Shown here: positions 52,309 through 61,446 of the stretch, in pieces | Position numbering within the stretch: the stretch's first letter is position 1 | How the letters are laid out: every line of letters begins with the position of its first letter | Made by a program: the position numbers and the translations under genes | Origin: an uncultured Cytophagales bacterium | GTDB lineage: Bacteria > Bacteroidota > Bacteroidia > Cytophagales > Cyclobacteriaceae | DNA length: 64,000 bases | Direction of reading: 5' to 3' | NCBI GenBank assembly: GCA_913057175.1 | Contig: CAJXNP010000005.1 | Location: forward strand, 248,001 to 312,000 | Notes under the pieces: model-generated | Told to the model about the DNA's origin: nothing | Databases searched by the model: none | What the model saw: only the letters and a program-made list of their open reading frames with translations

Positions 52309-52427
52309 TCGTTCCGTCAGGAACGTCTGGTAGGTAGAAAAATAATGATAAGCATCAAATTCGTTCCGTTAGGAACGTTTGGTGAAATGAAGAGTAAGAA
52401 AGGTTTTTTGAGGATGAACCGCTCATT
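52309..52427. repeat. CGTTCC-palindrome element, copy 2
   Basis: Second copy of 51613-51730 with the palindromes varied in compensating fashion (CGTTCCGTCAGGAACG and CGTTCCGTTAGGAACG). Confidence 0.8.
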
Positions 52428-52533
52428 GTAATCAACCCCGAAAGCTTTTGTTTAAGCGAGGTCTCCGCAAGGACCCCGCTGAGACTGAGAGGTTCGTGGA
52501 GACACAAACCTTGGCATCATTATTAATCTTGAA

Positions 52534-53928
52534 TTACAAATGGATCACCTCATCATACGCAGCAGCGGAAGCTTCCATTACGGCTTCTGACATGGTTGGG
52601 TGAGGGTGAACGGATTTAATGATCTCATGCCCGGTTGTTTCCAGCTTTCTGGCTGCTACCACTTCGGCGATCATTTCCGTTACATTCGCACCGATCATGT
52701 GTGCGCCAAGCCATTCACCGTATTTGGCATCGAAAATGACTTTCACAAAACCTTCTGGAGCGCCTGCCGCTTTTGCTTTTCCGGAAGCAGAGAAAGGAAA
52801 TTTACCAACTTTAATTTCGTATCCTGCTTCTTTTGCGGCTTTTTCGGTATATCCAACAGAAGCAATTTCAGGACTGCAATAAGTACATCCCGGAATGTTA
52901 TTGTAATCCAATGGTTCAGGATTTTGACCCGCAATTTTTTCGACACAAATGATCCCTTCGGCAGAAGCAACATGGGCCAGTGCAGGACCGTGAACAACAT
53001 CGCCAATCGCATAAATTCCAGGCATATTGGTTTTATAATAATCGTCGACAATGATCTTTCCTTTATCGGTCACCACGCCAACATCTTCCAATCCAATTCC
53101 TTCAATATTGGTGCTGATCCCTACTGCAGAAAGCACGATGTCGCAATCAATCGACTCTTCACCTTTTGGTGTTTTGACGGTTACTTTACAGCCTTTTCCT
53201 TTGGTATCAACCTTTGTCACTTCCGAGCTGGTCATGACCGTCATGCCCGATTTTTTGAATGTTCTTTCCAGTTGTTTCGATACATCTTCATCCTCTACCG
53301 GTACGACGTTTGGCAGAAATTCGACAATTATGACTTCCGTTCCGATTGAGTGATAGAAATAGGCGAATTCCACACCGATTGCCCCCGATCCAACGATGAC
53401 CATTTTCTTCGGTTGCTTGTCAAGTGACATCGCTTGCCGGTATCCAATAATTTTCTTTCCATCAATTGGTAAATTGGGTAGCTCTCTTGACCGTCCGCCT
53501 GTGGCAACAATTATGTGATCTGCCTGTACCTGGCTCTTTTTACCTGAATCATCGGTCACCTCAACAGTTTTGGCCTTTACCAATTTCCCAAAACCATTGA
53601 TGATTTCGATTTTATTTTTCTTGAATAGGAACTGAATGCCTTTGCTCATACCCGCCGCTACATCACGACTTCTTTTGACCATGCCGGAAAAATCTGCTTT
53701 TGCATCTTTTACATCAATGCCATAGTCTTTGGCGTGTTGAATGTATTCAAAAACCTGCGCGCTTTTGAGAAGAGCTTTGGTCGGGATACAGCCCCAGTTG
53801 AGGCAGATACCACCCACTTCCGCTTTTTCCACTACTGCCACATTCATGCCTAATTGTGCTGCTCGTATAGCCGCTACGTACCCGCCAGGGCCACTTCCTA
53901 TTACTAATAAATCGTATTTTGATGCCAT
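52534..53928 (-). CDS. lpdA: Dihydrolipoyl dehydrogenase (E3)
   Basis: 464-residue FAD enzyme that reoxidises dihydrolipoyl groups of 2-oxoacid dehydrogenase and glycine cleavage complexes. The FAD motif GSGPGG (11-16), the redox disulfide C42/C47 (GGICLNWGCIPTKALL), the NAD-binding GSGAIGVEFA and the C-terminal catalytic HPHPTMSEAV are all present. Length is typical. It stands alone on the minus strand, and the matching E1 (4.1 kb) and lipoyl synthase (9.5 kb) are elsewhere in the window. Confidence 0.96.
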   Translation of the reverse strand: MASKYDLLVIGSGPGGYVAAIRAAQLGMNVAVVEKAEVGGICLNWGCIPTKALLKSAQVFEYIQHAKDYGIDVKDAKADFSGMVKRSRDVAAGMSKGIQFLFKKNKIEIINGFGKLVKAKTVEVTDDSGKKSQVQADHIIVATGGRSRELPNLPIDGKKIIGYRQAMSLDKQPKKMVIVGSGAIGVEFAYFYHSIGTEVIIVEFLPNVVPVEDEDVSKQLERTFKKSGMTVMTSSEVTKVDTKGKGCKVTVKTPKGEESIDCDIVLSAVGISTNIEGIGLEDVGVVTDKGKIIVDDYYKTNMPGIYAIGDVVHGPALAHVASAEGIICVEKIAGQNPEPLDYNNIPGCTYCSPEIASVGYTEKAAKEAGYEIKVGKFPFSASGKAKAAGAPEGFVKVIFDAKYGEWLGAHMIGANVTEMIAEVVAARKLETTGHEIIKSVHPHPTMSEAVMEASAAAYDEVIHL

Positions 53929-54328
53929 TTGATAGGTAATTTTTATTGTTCTAGATTAGGTGGGCAAATTTAATCCATTTAGTTATAGAAAAAAATCAAG
54001 ACGGTAAATTGAAGGATATTCTTGTAAATTGGTTTCTTTTGGACCTGATTGTCAATTGGCAGAGGGCAGAGAGCAGAGGGCAGAGAGCAAAGGGCTGAGA
54101 GCAAAGGGCTGAGAGCAGGGAGCATAGGGTAAAGGAGAATGAGCTGGGGGAATGAAAACATTTCTTCGTCCAACCACTGCCATAAAATCAAATGAAGCAA
54201 CCTTGTCATGACATTCATCATCGGGAGTTCAGACTGTAAGGAATCAAGCAATCACAGGGAACGGCTTTGCCAACTACCCTTTGCCAACTACCAACTTAAC
54301 TTATTATAAATACGCATTTAAAAGCCCA
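53929..54328. other. Intergenic region with a short purine-rich tandem repeat
   Basis: No supported gene. It includes a degenerate tandem repeat at 54058-54129 with units such as GAGAGCAAAGGGCT and GAGAGCAGAGGGCA, and near 54264-54299 the word TTTGCCAACTACC twice. Nothing else is recognised. Confidence 0.65.
54058..54129. repeat. Short tandem repeat, ~14-bp purine-rich unit
   Basis: About five copies of GGGC(A/T)GAGAGCA(A/G)A in direct tandem. Likely prone to length change. Confidence 0.85.
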
Positions 54329-55135
54329 TTGAATACCCTGTATAAACTACTGATCAAATCGAATCTCTTTATCTCCCTTTGTGGATGCTTCTTTTATGCC
54401 AGCGGCATAGTGGTTATGAAGGGTTTTTTGGACAGGGTTTCTTATATCCTTCTTGTGGTAATTTTACTCAGCACCATGCTTATCTACCATGTGTCGCAAA
54501 AGCCGTTTTTCACGAGAAAGAGAACAATGATTCAGATTGTTGCCATGGTTTTGGCTTTAGTAATTATTATAGGTCTTTCACTTCAACTGGGAAAAAGTTA
54601 TTTATTATTATTAGCAATCCTGGGAATAGTATCCATTCTCTACAATTCACTTATCAATTTCAATATTCCTTTTTTGCCTTTGCGTGGCATTCCACTCTTG
54701 AAAGTCTTCCTGATAGCGTTTGTCTGGGCCGGAATAGGAGTTTTCTTGCCTTTCTTGGATACACCTGGTTATGAGATGAGTAAACTTGTAGTTTTTTACC
54801 TCTCGCAATTCCTGTTTATTGTGGCCATTACATTGCCATTCGATATCAGGGATTTTTATGGTGACTATAGAAAAAACCTGGTCACATTTCCTTCGGTTGT
54901 TGGGATTCAGGCGACCAAAGTACTTTCCTATCTATGCTTATTCATTCATAGCCTGGGAATGTTGTACATAAATTTCAGGCTTATTTACTTATACATTCCC
55001 GTTCTGATCACAGCATTTTTTTTGGTAAAAAGATCCTCCGCCTCTCGGCCAAACTACTATTATTTAATTTTTGTTGACGGATTAATCATTCTGCAATTTT
55101 TAAGCTTTTATATTAGCCATGAATTTTTAATGTAA
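54329..55135 (+). CDS. Polytopic membrane protein, UbiA prenyltransferase-like (divergent)
   Basis: ~268 residues from the TTG at 54329 (NTLYKLLIKSNLFISLCGC); the frame is open to another TTG at 54281. There are about eight hydrophobic helices. A segment LPFDIRDFYGDYRKNLVTFP fits the second Asp-rich motif of UbiA-type prenyltransferases (DxRDxxxDxxxxxxTxP), but the first motif (NDxxDxxxD) is missing at the expected place (IYHVSQKPFF). It may therefore be an altered or inactive member. Its stop is followed within 1 bp by the dehydratase gene, so the two are probably one operon, but no functional link is clear. Confidence 0.6.
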   Translation: MNTLYKLLIKSNLFISLCGCFFYASGIVVMKGFLDRVSYILLVVILLSTMLIYHVSQKPFFTRKRTMIQIVAMVLALVIIIGLSLQLGKSYLLLLAILGIVSILYNSLINFNIPFLPLRGIPLLKVFLIAFVWAGIGVFLPFLDTPGYEMSKLVVFYLSQFLFIVAITLPFDIRDFYGDYRKNLVTFPSVVGIQATKVLSYLCLFIHSLGMLYINFRLIYLYIPVLITAFFLVKRSSASRPNYYYLIFVDGLIILQFLSFYISHEFLM

Positions 55136-55136
55136 A

Positions 55137-56081
55137 ATGCTACCGATCAGTAAAAACGAAATAGTTACCGCCCACCGATGTATTGGCAGTAAAATACATC
55201 GAACTCCAATTCTTACTTCGAAATACCTGGATGGTTTGACCAATGGCCAGCTCTTTTTTAAGTGCGAGAATTTTCAAAAAACCGGCTCTTTTAAGATCAG
55301 GGGGGCGACCAATGCCATCATGAACCTTGGCAAAGGAGCTTTAGCGAAAGGTGTTGCTACCCACTCATCGGGGAATCATGCACAAGCCCTGGCATTCGCT
55401 GCATTAAATATGCAAACAAAGGCGACCGTTGTCATGCCTTCGAGTAGTTCAGCAATCAAAAAAGCTGCTGTCAGAGAATACGGAGCAGATATCATTGAAT
55501 GTGAACCGAATCAGGCCTCAAGGGAATCCACTCTTGAGACATTTATTGAGAAAACAGGGGCAACTTCTATTCATCCGTTCAATAACTATGATGTGATGAC
55601 CGGGCAGGCCACCTGTGCAAAGGAGATTCTGGAAGAAATGTCCGATTTGGATTATATCGTGGCGCCGGTGGGTGGGGGAGGATTATTAAGTGGAACCATT
55701 ATGTCTGCGCAATATTTTTCTACTTCAACCAAAGTGGTAGCGGCCGAACCAAAAGGTGCCGGAGATGCCTATCAATCCTGGATGCATGGTGAAATCGTTC
55801 CGATTGATCATCCAAACACCATTGCCGATGGATTGTTAACCACGGTTGGGGATAAAACATTTCCAGTCATCAGGGAATTTGTCGATGAAATTTTGACCGT
55901 TTCGGATGAAGAAATTATCCAATCCATGAAGATAATCTGGGAGCGCATGAAAATTATCATTGAACCATCATCTGCGGTTACACTTGCGGCTGTTCTCGCC
56001 AACCCCATTAAATTTTCAAACAAAAAAGTGGCCTTAATCCTATCAGGTGGTAATGTAGATTTAAAAAAACTTCCTTTTTAA
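55137..56081 (+). CDS. PLP-dependent threonine/serine dehydratase family enzyme
   Basis: 314-residue fold type II PLP enzyme. The PLP lysine is K53 (SFKIRGATNAI), with SSGNHAQALAFAA, the phosphate loop PVGGGGLLSG and the C-terminal LILSGGNVDL. It lacks the C-terminal regulatory domain of biosynthetic threonine deaminase, so it is a catabolic type or serine racemase-like enzyme; threonine deaminase, serine dehydratase and racemase cannot be told apart here. It starts 1 bp after the UbiA-like gene. Confidence 0.9.
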   Translation: MLPISKNEIVTAHRCIGSKIHRTPILTSKYLDGLTNGQLFFKCENFQKTGSFKIRGATNAIMNLGKGALAKGVATHSSGNHAQALAFAALNMQTKATVVMPSSSSAIKKAAVREYGADIIECEPNQASRESTLETFIEKTGATSIHPFNNYDVMTGQATCAKEILEEMSDLDYIVAPVGGGGLLSGTIMSAQYFSTSTKVVAAEPKGAGDAYQSWMHGEIVPIDHPNTIADGLLTTVGDKTFPVIREFVDEILTVSDEEIIQSMKIIWERMKIIIEPSSAVTLAAVLANPIKFSNKKVALILSGGNVDLKKLPF

Positions 56082-56390
56082 TTGAATTCAAACCGTTGTG
56101 CTAATTAATTGAGAGATTATTGAATTAAAATAGACAAATATTCTCCTCCCCGGAGGAGTTAGAGATGGACATTTAGAAAAAACTATTTCTCTGTGCCGGG
56201 GTTTGATGTCCTCACCAACCGGAAATTGCCTCGACAATGCTCATGATGACACAAGACTTGGCAATTTGCACTAAATTGACAAAGTAGGGTTAATTGAATT
56301 CATTATTAAATTTTCTCCAGGTATGATCTAAATCATATAAAAAATCATTCGTCGGGAAGAAATTTGGAAGACATTTTACCTGGTTTGATT
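56082..56390. other. Intergenic region upstream of hemN
   Basis: Contains a hairpin word at 56148-56165 (CTCCTCCCCGGAGGAG), a member of the dispersed stem-conserving repeat family, and the palindromic FNR-like site at 56322-56337. No gene. Confidence 0.6.
56322..56337 (+). promoter_or_regulatory. FNR/CRP-like palindromic operator upstream of hemN
   Basis: TATGAT-CTAA-ATCATA is a perfect 6+6 inverted repeat with a 4-bp spacer, close to the FNR consensus TTGAT-N4-ATCAA. Its centre is about 61 bp before the hemN ATG. HemN works without oxygen, so control by an oxygen-sensing FNR-type regulator is plausible. Inference from position and symmetry only. Confidence 0.5.
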
Positions 56391-57746
56391 ATGAGAGAAT
56401 TGATCAAAAAATATAATGTCCCAGTACCACGTTATACGAGCTATCCGACTGTCCCGCTTTGGGAAATGCCCTCGGATCTGGATGATATCTGGCCAGATCT
56501 GGTTAAAAAGGCTTTTGATGAAACCAATTCGAAAAGGGGGATCAGCTTATACATGCATTTACCTTTTTGCGAAAGCCTGTGTACCTATTGTGGTTGTTTT
56601 CAGCATATCACGATCAATCACCAGGTTGAAAAGAAATATATTGAGAGTTTATTGAAGGAATGGACGAAATACCTTCAGATTTTTGACGAAAAGCCAGAAA
56701 TAAGAGAGATCCATTTGGGTGGAGGTACACCAACTTTTTTTTCTCCGGAGAATTTAAAATGGTTGATAAGTGAAATCCTGGCATCATCCGGAAGTAAATT
56801 TAAACCGGAGTTTAGCTTTGAAGGTCATCCCAACAATACCAAAAGAGAACACCTGGAAACATTGTTCGGTTTGGGATTCAGAAGGGTAAGTTTTGGTGTC
56901 CAGGATTTTGATCCGAAAATTCAGTATGCGATTAACAGGATCCAGCCCTATGAAAAAGTGGTTAAAGCCATTTCCGATGCACGGAAGGTAGGATATCGAT
57001 CGGTTAATTTTGACCTGGTGTACGGGTTGCCATTTCAAAATGAACAAATCGTCAGGAATACTTTTGAGAAGGTTCTGGCGCTCCGACCGGATCGGATTGC
57101 TTATTACAGCTACGCCCATGTTCCCTGGAAGCGTCCCGGGCAGCGGCGCTATTCGGAAAGTGATCTTCCTGACAATGAATTGAAAAGAAATCTCTACGAA
57201 ATAGGTCGGGAAAAACTTGAGCAAGCCGGTTACAAGGAAATTGGAATGGATCATTTTGCTCTACCGGATGATGACCTTTACCAGGCATTTACATCAGGAA
57301 ACCTTCACAGAAATTTCATGGGCTATACCGTTACCAATACGGAATTACTTATAGGATTGGGAGCATCCGCTATCAGTGATGCAAAATATGCCTTTGCGCA
57401 AAATGTAAAGAATGTCAAATCCTATCATTCAGCGATGGGAAATAAAGAGGATCAGTTTATCAATGGTCATGTATTGACTGATGAGGATCTGAAGGTGCGA
57501 GAGCTTATTAAAGAATTGATTTGCCAGGGGAAGGCGAATTTTAGTGAATTTGATATGCACTTAATCCCTTCCAAAAAAATTAACAAACTTATCACCATGC
57601 AAAATGAAGGGTTATTGGAATTTGATGATCATTCCATTCAAATTACCAGCAAAGGAAAAATGTTCGTCAGAAATATTTGCTCGCTTTTTGATCTGAGGAT
57701 GGCAAAAGACCAATCCAATCAGCCCAGATATAGTAAGGCTATTTAA
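56391..57746 (+). CDS. hemN: Oxygen-independent coproporphyrinogen III oxidase
   Basis: 451-residue radical SAM enzyme that oxidatively decarboxylates coproporphyrinogen III in anaerobic haem synthesis. I chose the ATG at 56391 (RELIKKYNVPVPRYTSYPT), the usual start; an earlier Met at 56364 is in frame. The SAM cluster motif is CxxxCxxC-type CESLCTYCGC, followed by LHLGGGTPTF-like EIHLGGGTPTF and RVSFGVQDF. The C-terminal HemN domain (MGYTVTNTELLIGLGASAIS) separates it from the HemW proteins. A symmetrical FNR-like site lies upstream. It converges on a carboxypeptidase-regulatory-domain gene with no gap. Confidence 0.95.
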   Translation: MRELIKKYNVPVPRYTSYPTVPLWEMPSDLDDIWPDLVKKAFDETNSKRGISLYMHLPFCESLCTYCGCFQHITINHQVEKKYIESLLKEWTKYLQIFDEKPEIREIHLGGGTPTFFSPENLKWLISEILASSGSKFKPEFSFEGHPNNTKREHLETLFGLGFRRVSFGVQDFDPKIQYAINRIQPYEKVVKAISDARKVGYRSVNFDLVYGLPFQNEQIVRNTFEKVLALRPDRIAYYSYAHVPWKRPGQRRYSESDLPDNELKRNLYEIGREKLEQAGYKEIGMDHFALPDDDLYQAFTSGNLHRNFMGYTVTNTELLIGLGASAISDAKYAFAQNVKNVKSYHSAMGNKEDQFINGHVLTDEDLKVRELIKELICQGKANFSEFDMHLIPSKKINKLITMQNEGLLEFDDHSIQITSKGKMFVRNICSLFDLRMAKDQSNQPRYSKAI

Positions 57747-58394
57747 CTACTTCTTCTTCAGTGATTTAAAGAAATCAGCCCAGGCAAATGGATTTAAGAG
57801 TGGATTAGGTCGTGCCCCGTACGCATCAAACAAGTAGTCATGACGTTGCTGGACAAGATAGGTGTAATTCATACTGGCATCGTTAGGCATCTGCCTGTAC
57901 ATTTGGGCAAGGATAGTCGGATCGAGGTTGTTTTGCATACTCAAAAAGTCCTCATCCTGAGAGGGCCGCATGGCAAGCACCGCTTCTTTAAATAATTCTT
58001 CCGTTGGGTAAGGCATGACGATGGTTTCATCCAGAACGACTGTATCCGATTTCATGGGAACAATCACTGTTAGGAGATCGTCATTGTGATCGGGAATGAT
58101 CATGGTTCTTTTTTGATATCCTACTGCGCTGAAAACAACTGTATCACCAACTAAAACAGGAAAAGAGAAATAACCATAAATATTGGCGGAAGTACCTCTT
58201 CGTTTTCCCGGAACATAAACGTGAACTCCCGGAACACCGCTGGTACTGTCTTCTTCTACGACCACCCCACTAAATTGAATGACTTTCTCACCATCCTGGG
58301 CATTGGCATTAAATACCATCCCAAGCGAAAGCATCAATAAAAAACCAACTAGTATCTGAATTTTTCTTCCCACAATAACAAAAATAAGTTCCAA
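57747..58394 (-). CDS. Exported protein with carboxypeptidase-D regulatory-like domain
   Basis: 215 residues with a signal peptide (QILVGFLLMLSLGMVFNANA). Residues ~40-125 are a CarboxypepD_reg-like (transthyretin-type) domain: FSGVVVEEDSTSGVPGVHVYV ... TSANIYGYFSFPVLVGDTVVF-type layout, then VPMKSDTVVLDETIV. Such domains begin TonB-dependent receptors in Bacteroidota, but here there is no plug or barrel, so it is a stand-alone version. Function unknown. It ends 1 bp after the hemN stop (convergent). A GTG 24 bp downstream of the chosen ATG could also start translation. Confidence 0.78.
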   Translation of the reverse strand: MELIFVIVGRKIQILVGFLLMLSLGMVFNANAQDGEKVIQFSGVVVEEDSTSGVPGVHVYVPGKRRGTSANIYGYFSFPVLVGDTVVFSAVGYQKRTMIIPDHNDDLLTVIVPMKSDTVVLDETIVMPYPTEELFKEAVLAMRPSQDEDFLSMQNNLDPTILAQMYRQMPNDASMNYTYLVQQRHDYLFDAYGARPNPLLNPFAWADFFKSLKKK

Positions 58395-58549
58395 ATATAC
58401 ATGAATTTCAGCTCAAGGGCAATTTAATAGTTCTTATTTAATAAATTGAACGATCTTTCTATCATCTGGGATATATTAACATTTATTAACAAATTTTAGT
58501 ATGATATAGGTATGAAGAGCCTGTTTTCTGACTGTTAAACTGAACCATA

Positions 58550-58933
58550 ATGAGATTAAAAAATTTTAGCCTTTCCTTTGGAATGCCCATTTTCAGGTCA
58601 TTGTCAGACGAATCTCGCGTACGGATCCTGAACCTTCTGATCGAAAAAAAGGAAATGTGCATCACTGACCTGGAGCAAATTCTTGATTTTACCCAAACAA
58701 AAACCTCCCGACATTTATCCTATCTCAAAAATTCGGGTATTGTCAATATCAGAAAACACGACCAATGGGTATTTTACAGCATCAGGGAGGAGGTTTACGA
58801 TTTTGTCAACCAGGTGCTCAATTACGTGAAGAAAGATCCTGTCCTGCTGGCCGACCTAAACACCTATAACATCATGTACTCCAACAGAGAATTGGCGATC
58901 TATAAAATTGAATCGAAGAAATACCTGGCCTGA
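58550..58933 (+). CDS. ArsR family transcriptional regulator
   Basis: 127-residue winged helix-turn-helix repressor. The DNA-binding region is FRSLSDESRVRILNLLIEKK, CITDLEQIL, FTQTKTSRHLSYLKNSGIV and the wing KHDQWVFYSI. No cysteine pair typical of metal-sensing members is seen beyond C38 (MCITD), so the inducer is unclear. It ends 5 bp before a nucleotidase gene on the same strand, so they are probably co-transcribed. An internal ATG (MPIFRSLS) could be an alternative start. Confidence 0.88.
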   Translation: MRLKNFSLSFGMPIFRSLSDESRVRILNLLIEKKEMCITDLEQILDFTQTKTSRHLSYLKNSGIVNIRKHDQWVFYSIREEVYDFVNQVLNYVKKDPVLLADLNTYNIMYSNRELAIYKIESKKYLA

Positions 58934-58938
58934 AAAGT

Positions 58939-59631
58939 TTGAAGAAATACAAGCATATATTTTTTGACCTGGATGATACCCTTTGGGATTTTAAGAAAAA
59001 TTCCTGCGAAGCACTTTCATATTTATTTGAAAAATACAGTCTGGAAAATCATGGTATTCAGGAAAAATCCCTGCTCGATACCTTTCATTCGATCAATGAC
59101 CGCTTGTGGAAGCAATACAGTTTTGGGAAAATAGACAAGGAATTTTTGAGATCGAACCGGTTTAAAATGATCTTCAGAGAATTGGGGTATGAAAATGATG
59201 AGGAAGCCATCAAATTTGGCCATGAATATTTGTCCGTTTGTCCGTTTAACAAAAATCTGGTGGAAGGGGCGATTGACCTGTTGGATTATCTTTCTCCCAA
59301 ATACAAGTTACATGTAATCACCAATGGATTTGAGGAAATTGCGCACATAAAATTGCAATCTTCCGGTCTGGAAAAATATTTCAATCAGGTAATTACTTCA
59401 GAAAAGGCCGGAGCGAAAAAACCAGCAAGGAAGATATTTGAATTTGCCCTACAAACATCAAATGCGCTGGTTCATGATTCGATCATGATTGGCAATGATT
59501 CGATCGCCGATATAAAAGGAGCTTTGGATGTGGGCATGGATCAGATCTATTTTAACCCATATTCACAGGAAATGGAATTTCTTCCTGCCTTCCAGGTAAA
59601 TTCACTCAAGGAGGTCATGAATTACCTCTAA
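58939..59631 (+). CDS. YjjG-type noncanonical pyrimidine nucleotidase (HAD superfamily)
   Basis: 230-residue HAD phosphatase. Motif I FFDLDDTLWDF, motif II VITNGFEEI, motif III AGAKKPARKIF and motif IV MIGNDSIADIKGA are all present, with the helical cap between I and II. The layout resembles YjjG, which removes noncanonical pyrimidine nucleotides. Start is the TTG at 58939, 5 bp after the ArsR gene stop, giving KKYKHIFFDLDDT directly. The specific substrate is inferred from family resemblance. Confidence 0.85.
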   Translation: MKKYKHIFFDLDDTLWDFKKNSCEALSYLFEKYSLENHGIQEKSLLDTFHSINDRLWKQYSFGKIDKEFLRSNRFKMIFRELGYENDEEAIKFGHEYLSVCPFNKNLVEGAIDLLDYLSPKYKLHVITNGFEEIAHIKLQSSGLEKYFNQVITSEKAGAKKPARKIFEFALQTSNALVHDSIMIGNDSIADIKGALDVGMDQIYFNPYSQEMEFLPAFQVNSLKEVMNYL

Positions 59632-59762
59632 TTTTAGCAATTCAAAATTGTATTTGTTAATTTTCCGGCCATTACCCTGACCTCAATTTCAGCTGTATCG
59701 ATCTATTCATTTTCTTCAGAATAGAAGTTAAATAAACGCGAATTTTAAAAACAAACTGATCT

Positions 59763-61388
59763 ATGTCTATTGGATTTTTCAACATCCCCAAAGCAGTAAA
59801 TGAACCCGTATTGGATTACCGGCCAGGATCTCCTGAGCGGAAAGAACTGGAAAAAGCATTAAAGGAGGGTTTATCAAAAGAAACCGACATTCCCATGTTT
59901 ATCGGAGGGGAAGAGGTTAGAACTGATAACAAGATTCCCGTAAATCCTCCTCATGATCATCAGCATGTCTTGGGGTATTATCATTTTGGTGATAAAAGCC
60001 ATACGGAATTGGCTGTAAAATCTGCTTTGAATGTTCGGGAAGATTGGGCAGCGATGTCATGGGAGCATCGGGCAAGTATATTTTTAAAAGCTGCGGATTT
60101 GATAGCAGGACCATACCGGTCAAAGATCAATGCGGCAACAATGTTGGGTCAGTCGAAAAATGCCTACCAGGCGGAAATTGATTCTGCATGTGAACTAATA
60201 GATTTCCTTCGATTCAATGTGGAATATATGTCCCAGATTTATTCGGAGCAACCCAATTCCTCTCCAACAATCTGGAACAGGTTGGAATATCGTCCGCTCG
60301 AAGGATTTATTTTAGCCATCACACCTTTTAACTTCACGGCTATTTCCGGAAATCTTCCATCTGCGCCGGCTTTGATGGGAAATGTCGTGGTCTGGAAGCC
60401 GGCACTCACACAGATCTATGCGGCAAATGTGATCATGGAAGTATTCCGTGAAGCAGGTTTGCCGGACGGCGTAATTAACCTGATTTTCGTGGATGGTCCG
60501 GATGTAGGGGACGTCGTTTTTAGTCATCCGAATTTTGCGGGATTACATTTTACTGGTAGCACAGCGGTATTTAAGCAGTTGTGGAAAACAATTGGAAATA
60601 ACATTGATAAATACAAAGCCTATCCCAGAATTGTCGGAGAAACAGGGGGGAAGGACTTTATTTTGGTTCACAAATCTGCTAATCCCCAACACGTTGCAAC
60701 TGGGATGATTAGAGGAGCTTTTGAATATCAGGGGCAAAAATGTTCAGCCGCGAGTCGGGCATATGTCCCGGACAATTTATGGCCGGAGGTAAAAGATGCC
60801 ATGCTGCAGGATCTTAAGAAAATAAAAATGGGTCCGGTAGATGATTTCACCAATTTTGTGAATGCAGTGATCGACGAAAGAGCTTTCGACAAAATCACCC
60901 GGTACATTGATGATGCCAAAAAAAGTAAAATGGTTGAGATCATATCAGGAGGGAATTACGATAAGAGCAAAGGGTATTTCATTGAGCCAACAGTGATCCT
61001 TTCTCAGGATCCGAATTACGTGACCATGTACGAGGAAATATTCGGTCCCGTATTGACAGTATATGTGTACCAGGCAGAAAGATTTGAAGAAGCTATTTAC
61101 CTCGTGGATAACACCTCTCCTTATGGATTGACCGGGGCGGTTTTTGCCCAGGATCGTTTTGCCATCGAACTGGCTACCAAAAAACTTTCACAAGCCGCGG
61201 GTAATTTTTATATCAATGATAAGCCAACCGGTGCAGTGGTGGGTCAGCAGCCATTTGGCGGATCGAGAGGCTCGGGTACGAATGACAAGGCTGGATCGAT
61301 GCTCAACCTTTTGAGATGGGTAACTCCACGAAATATTAAGGAGAATTTCAATCCTCCTTCAGAACCCTGGTATCCTTTCATGGGATAA
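59763..61388 (+). CDS. pruA: L-glutamate gamma-semialdehyde (1-pyrroline-5-carboxylate) dehydrogenase
   Basis: 541-residue aldehyde dehydrogenase oxidising glutamate semialdehyde to glutamate with NAD, the second step of proline breakdown. Catalytic residues E293 (VGETGGKDF) and C327 (GQKCSAASRAYVP) are intact, the Rossmann motif FTGSTAVF and the C-terminal NDKPTGAVVGQQPFGGSRGSG follow the P5CDH pattern. N-terminal NEPVLDYRPGSPER is typical of the Bacteroidota protein. No proline dehydrogenase gene is adjacent. The gene is preceded by ~130 bp without features. Confidence 0.95.
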   Translation: MSIGFFNIPKAVNEPVLDYRPGSPERKELEKALKEGLSKETDIPMFIGGEEVRTDNKIPVNPPHDHQHVLGYYHFGDKSHTELAVKSALNVREDWAAMSWEHRASIFLKAADLIAGPYRSKINAATMLGQSKNAYQAEIDSACELIDFLRFNVEYMSQIYSEQPNSSPTIWNRLEYRPLEGFILAITPFNFTAISGNLPSAPALMGNVVVWKPALTQIYAANVIMEVFREAGLPDGVINLIFVDGPDVGDVVFSHPNFAGLHFTGSTAVFKQLWKTIGNNIDKYKAYPRIVGETGGKDFILVHKSANPQHVATGMIRGAFEYQGQKCSAASRAYVPDNLWPEVKDAMLQDLKKIKMGPVDDFTNFVNAVIDERAFDKITRYIDDAKKSKMVEIISGGNYDKSKGYFIEPTVILSQDPNYVTMYEEIFGPVLTVYVYQAERFEEAIYLVDNTSPYGLTGAVFAQDRFAIELATKKLSQAAGNFYINDKPTGAVVGQQPFGGSRGSGTNDKAGSMLNLLRWVTPRNIKENFNPPSEPWYPFMG

Positions 61389-61446
61389 TTTATAATGAAA
61401 CACAAGACAAGTGCATTTACGAAATGACATCAAGTTATCTGATTTT

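Larger units (their letters stand above)
51368..52533. other. Gene-free region of interleaved hairpin repeats
   Basis: No coding frame is supported over 1.17 kb. Two repeat families alternate: paired GC-rich hairpins (51491-51577, 51968-52050, parts at 52195-52250 and 52452-52490) and elements with CGTTCC...GGAACG palindromes (51613-51730 and 52309-52427). A further hairpin GCTCAGGG.GTAG.CCCTGAG lies near 52112-52131. Confidence 0.7.

Noticed and set aside
56364-56390. Earlier start for HemN
   Set aside because: The nine added residues precede the conserved start of the family (RELIKKYN) and add nothing recognisable.
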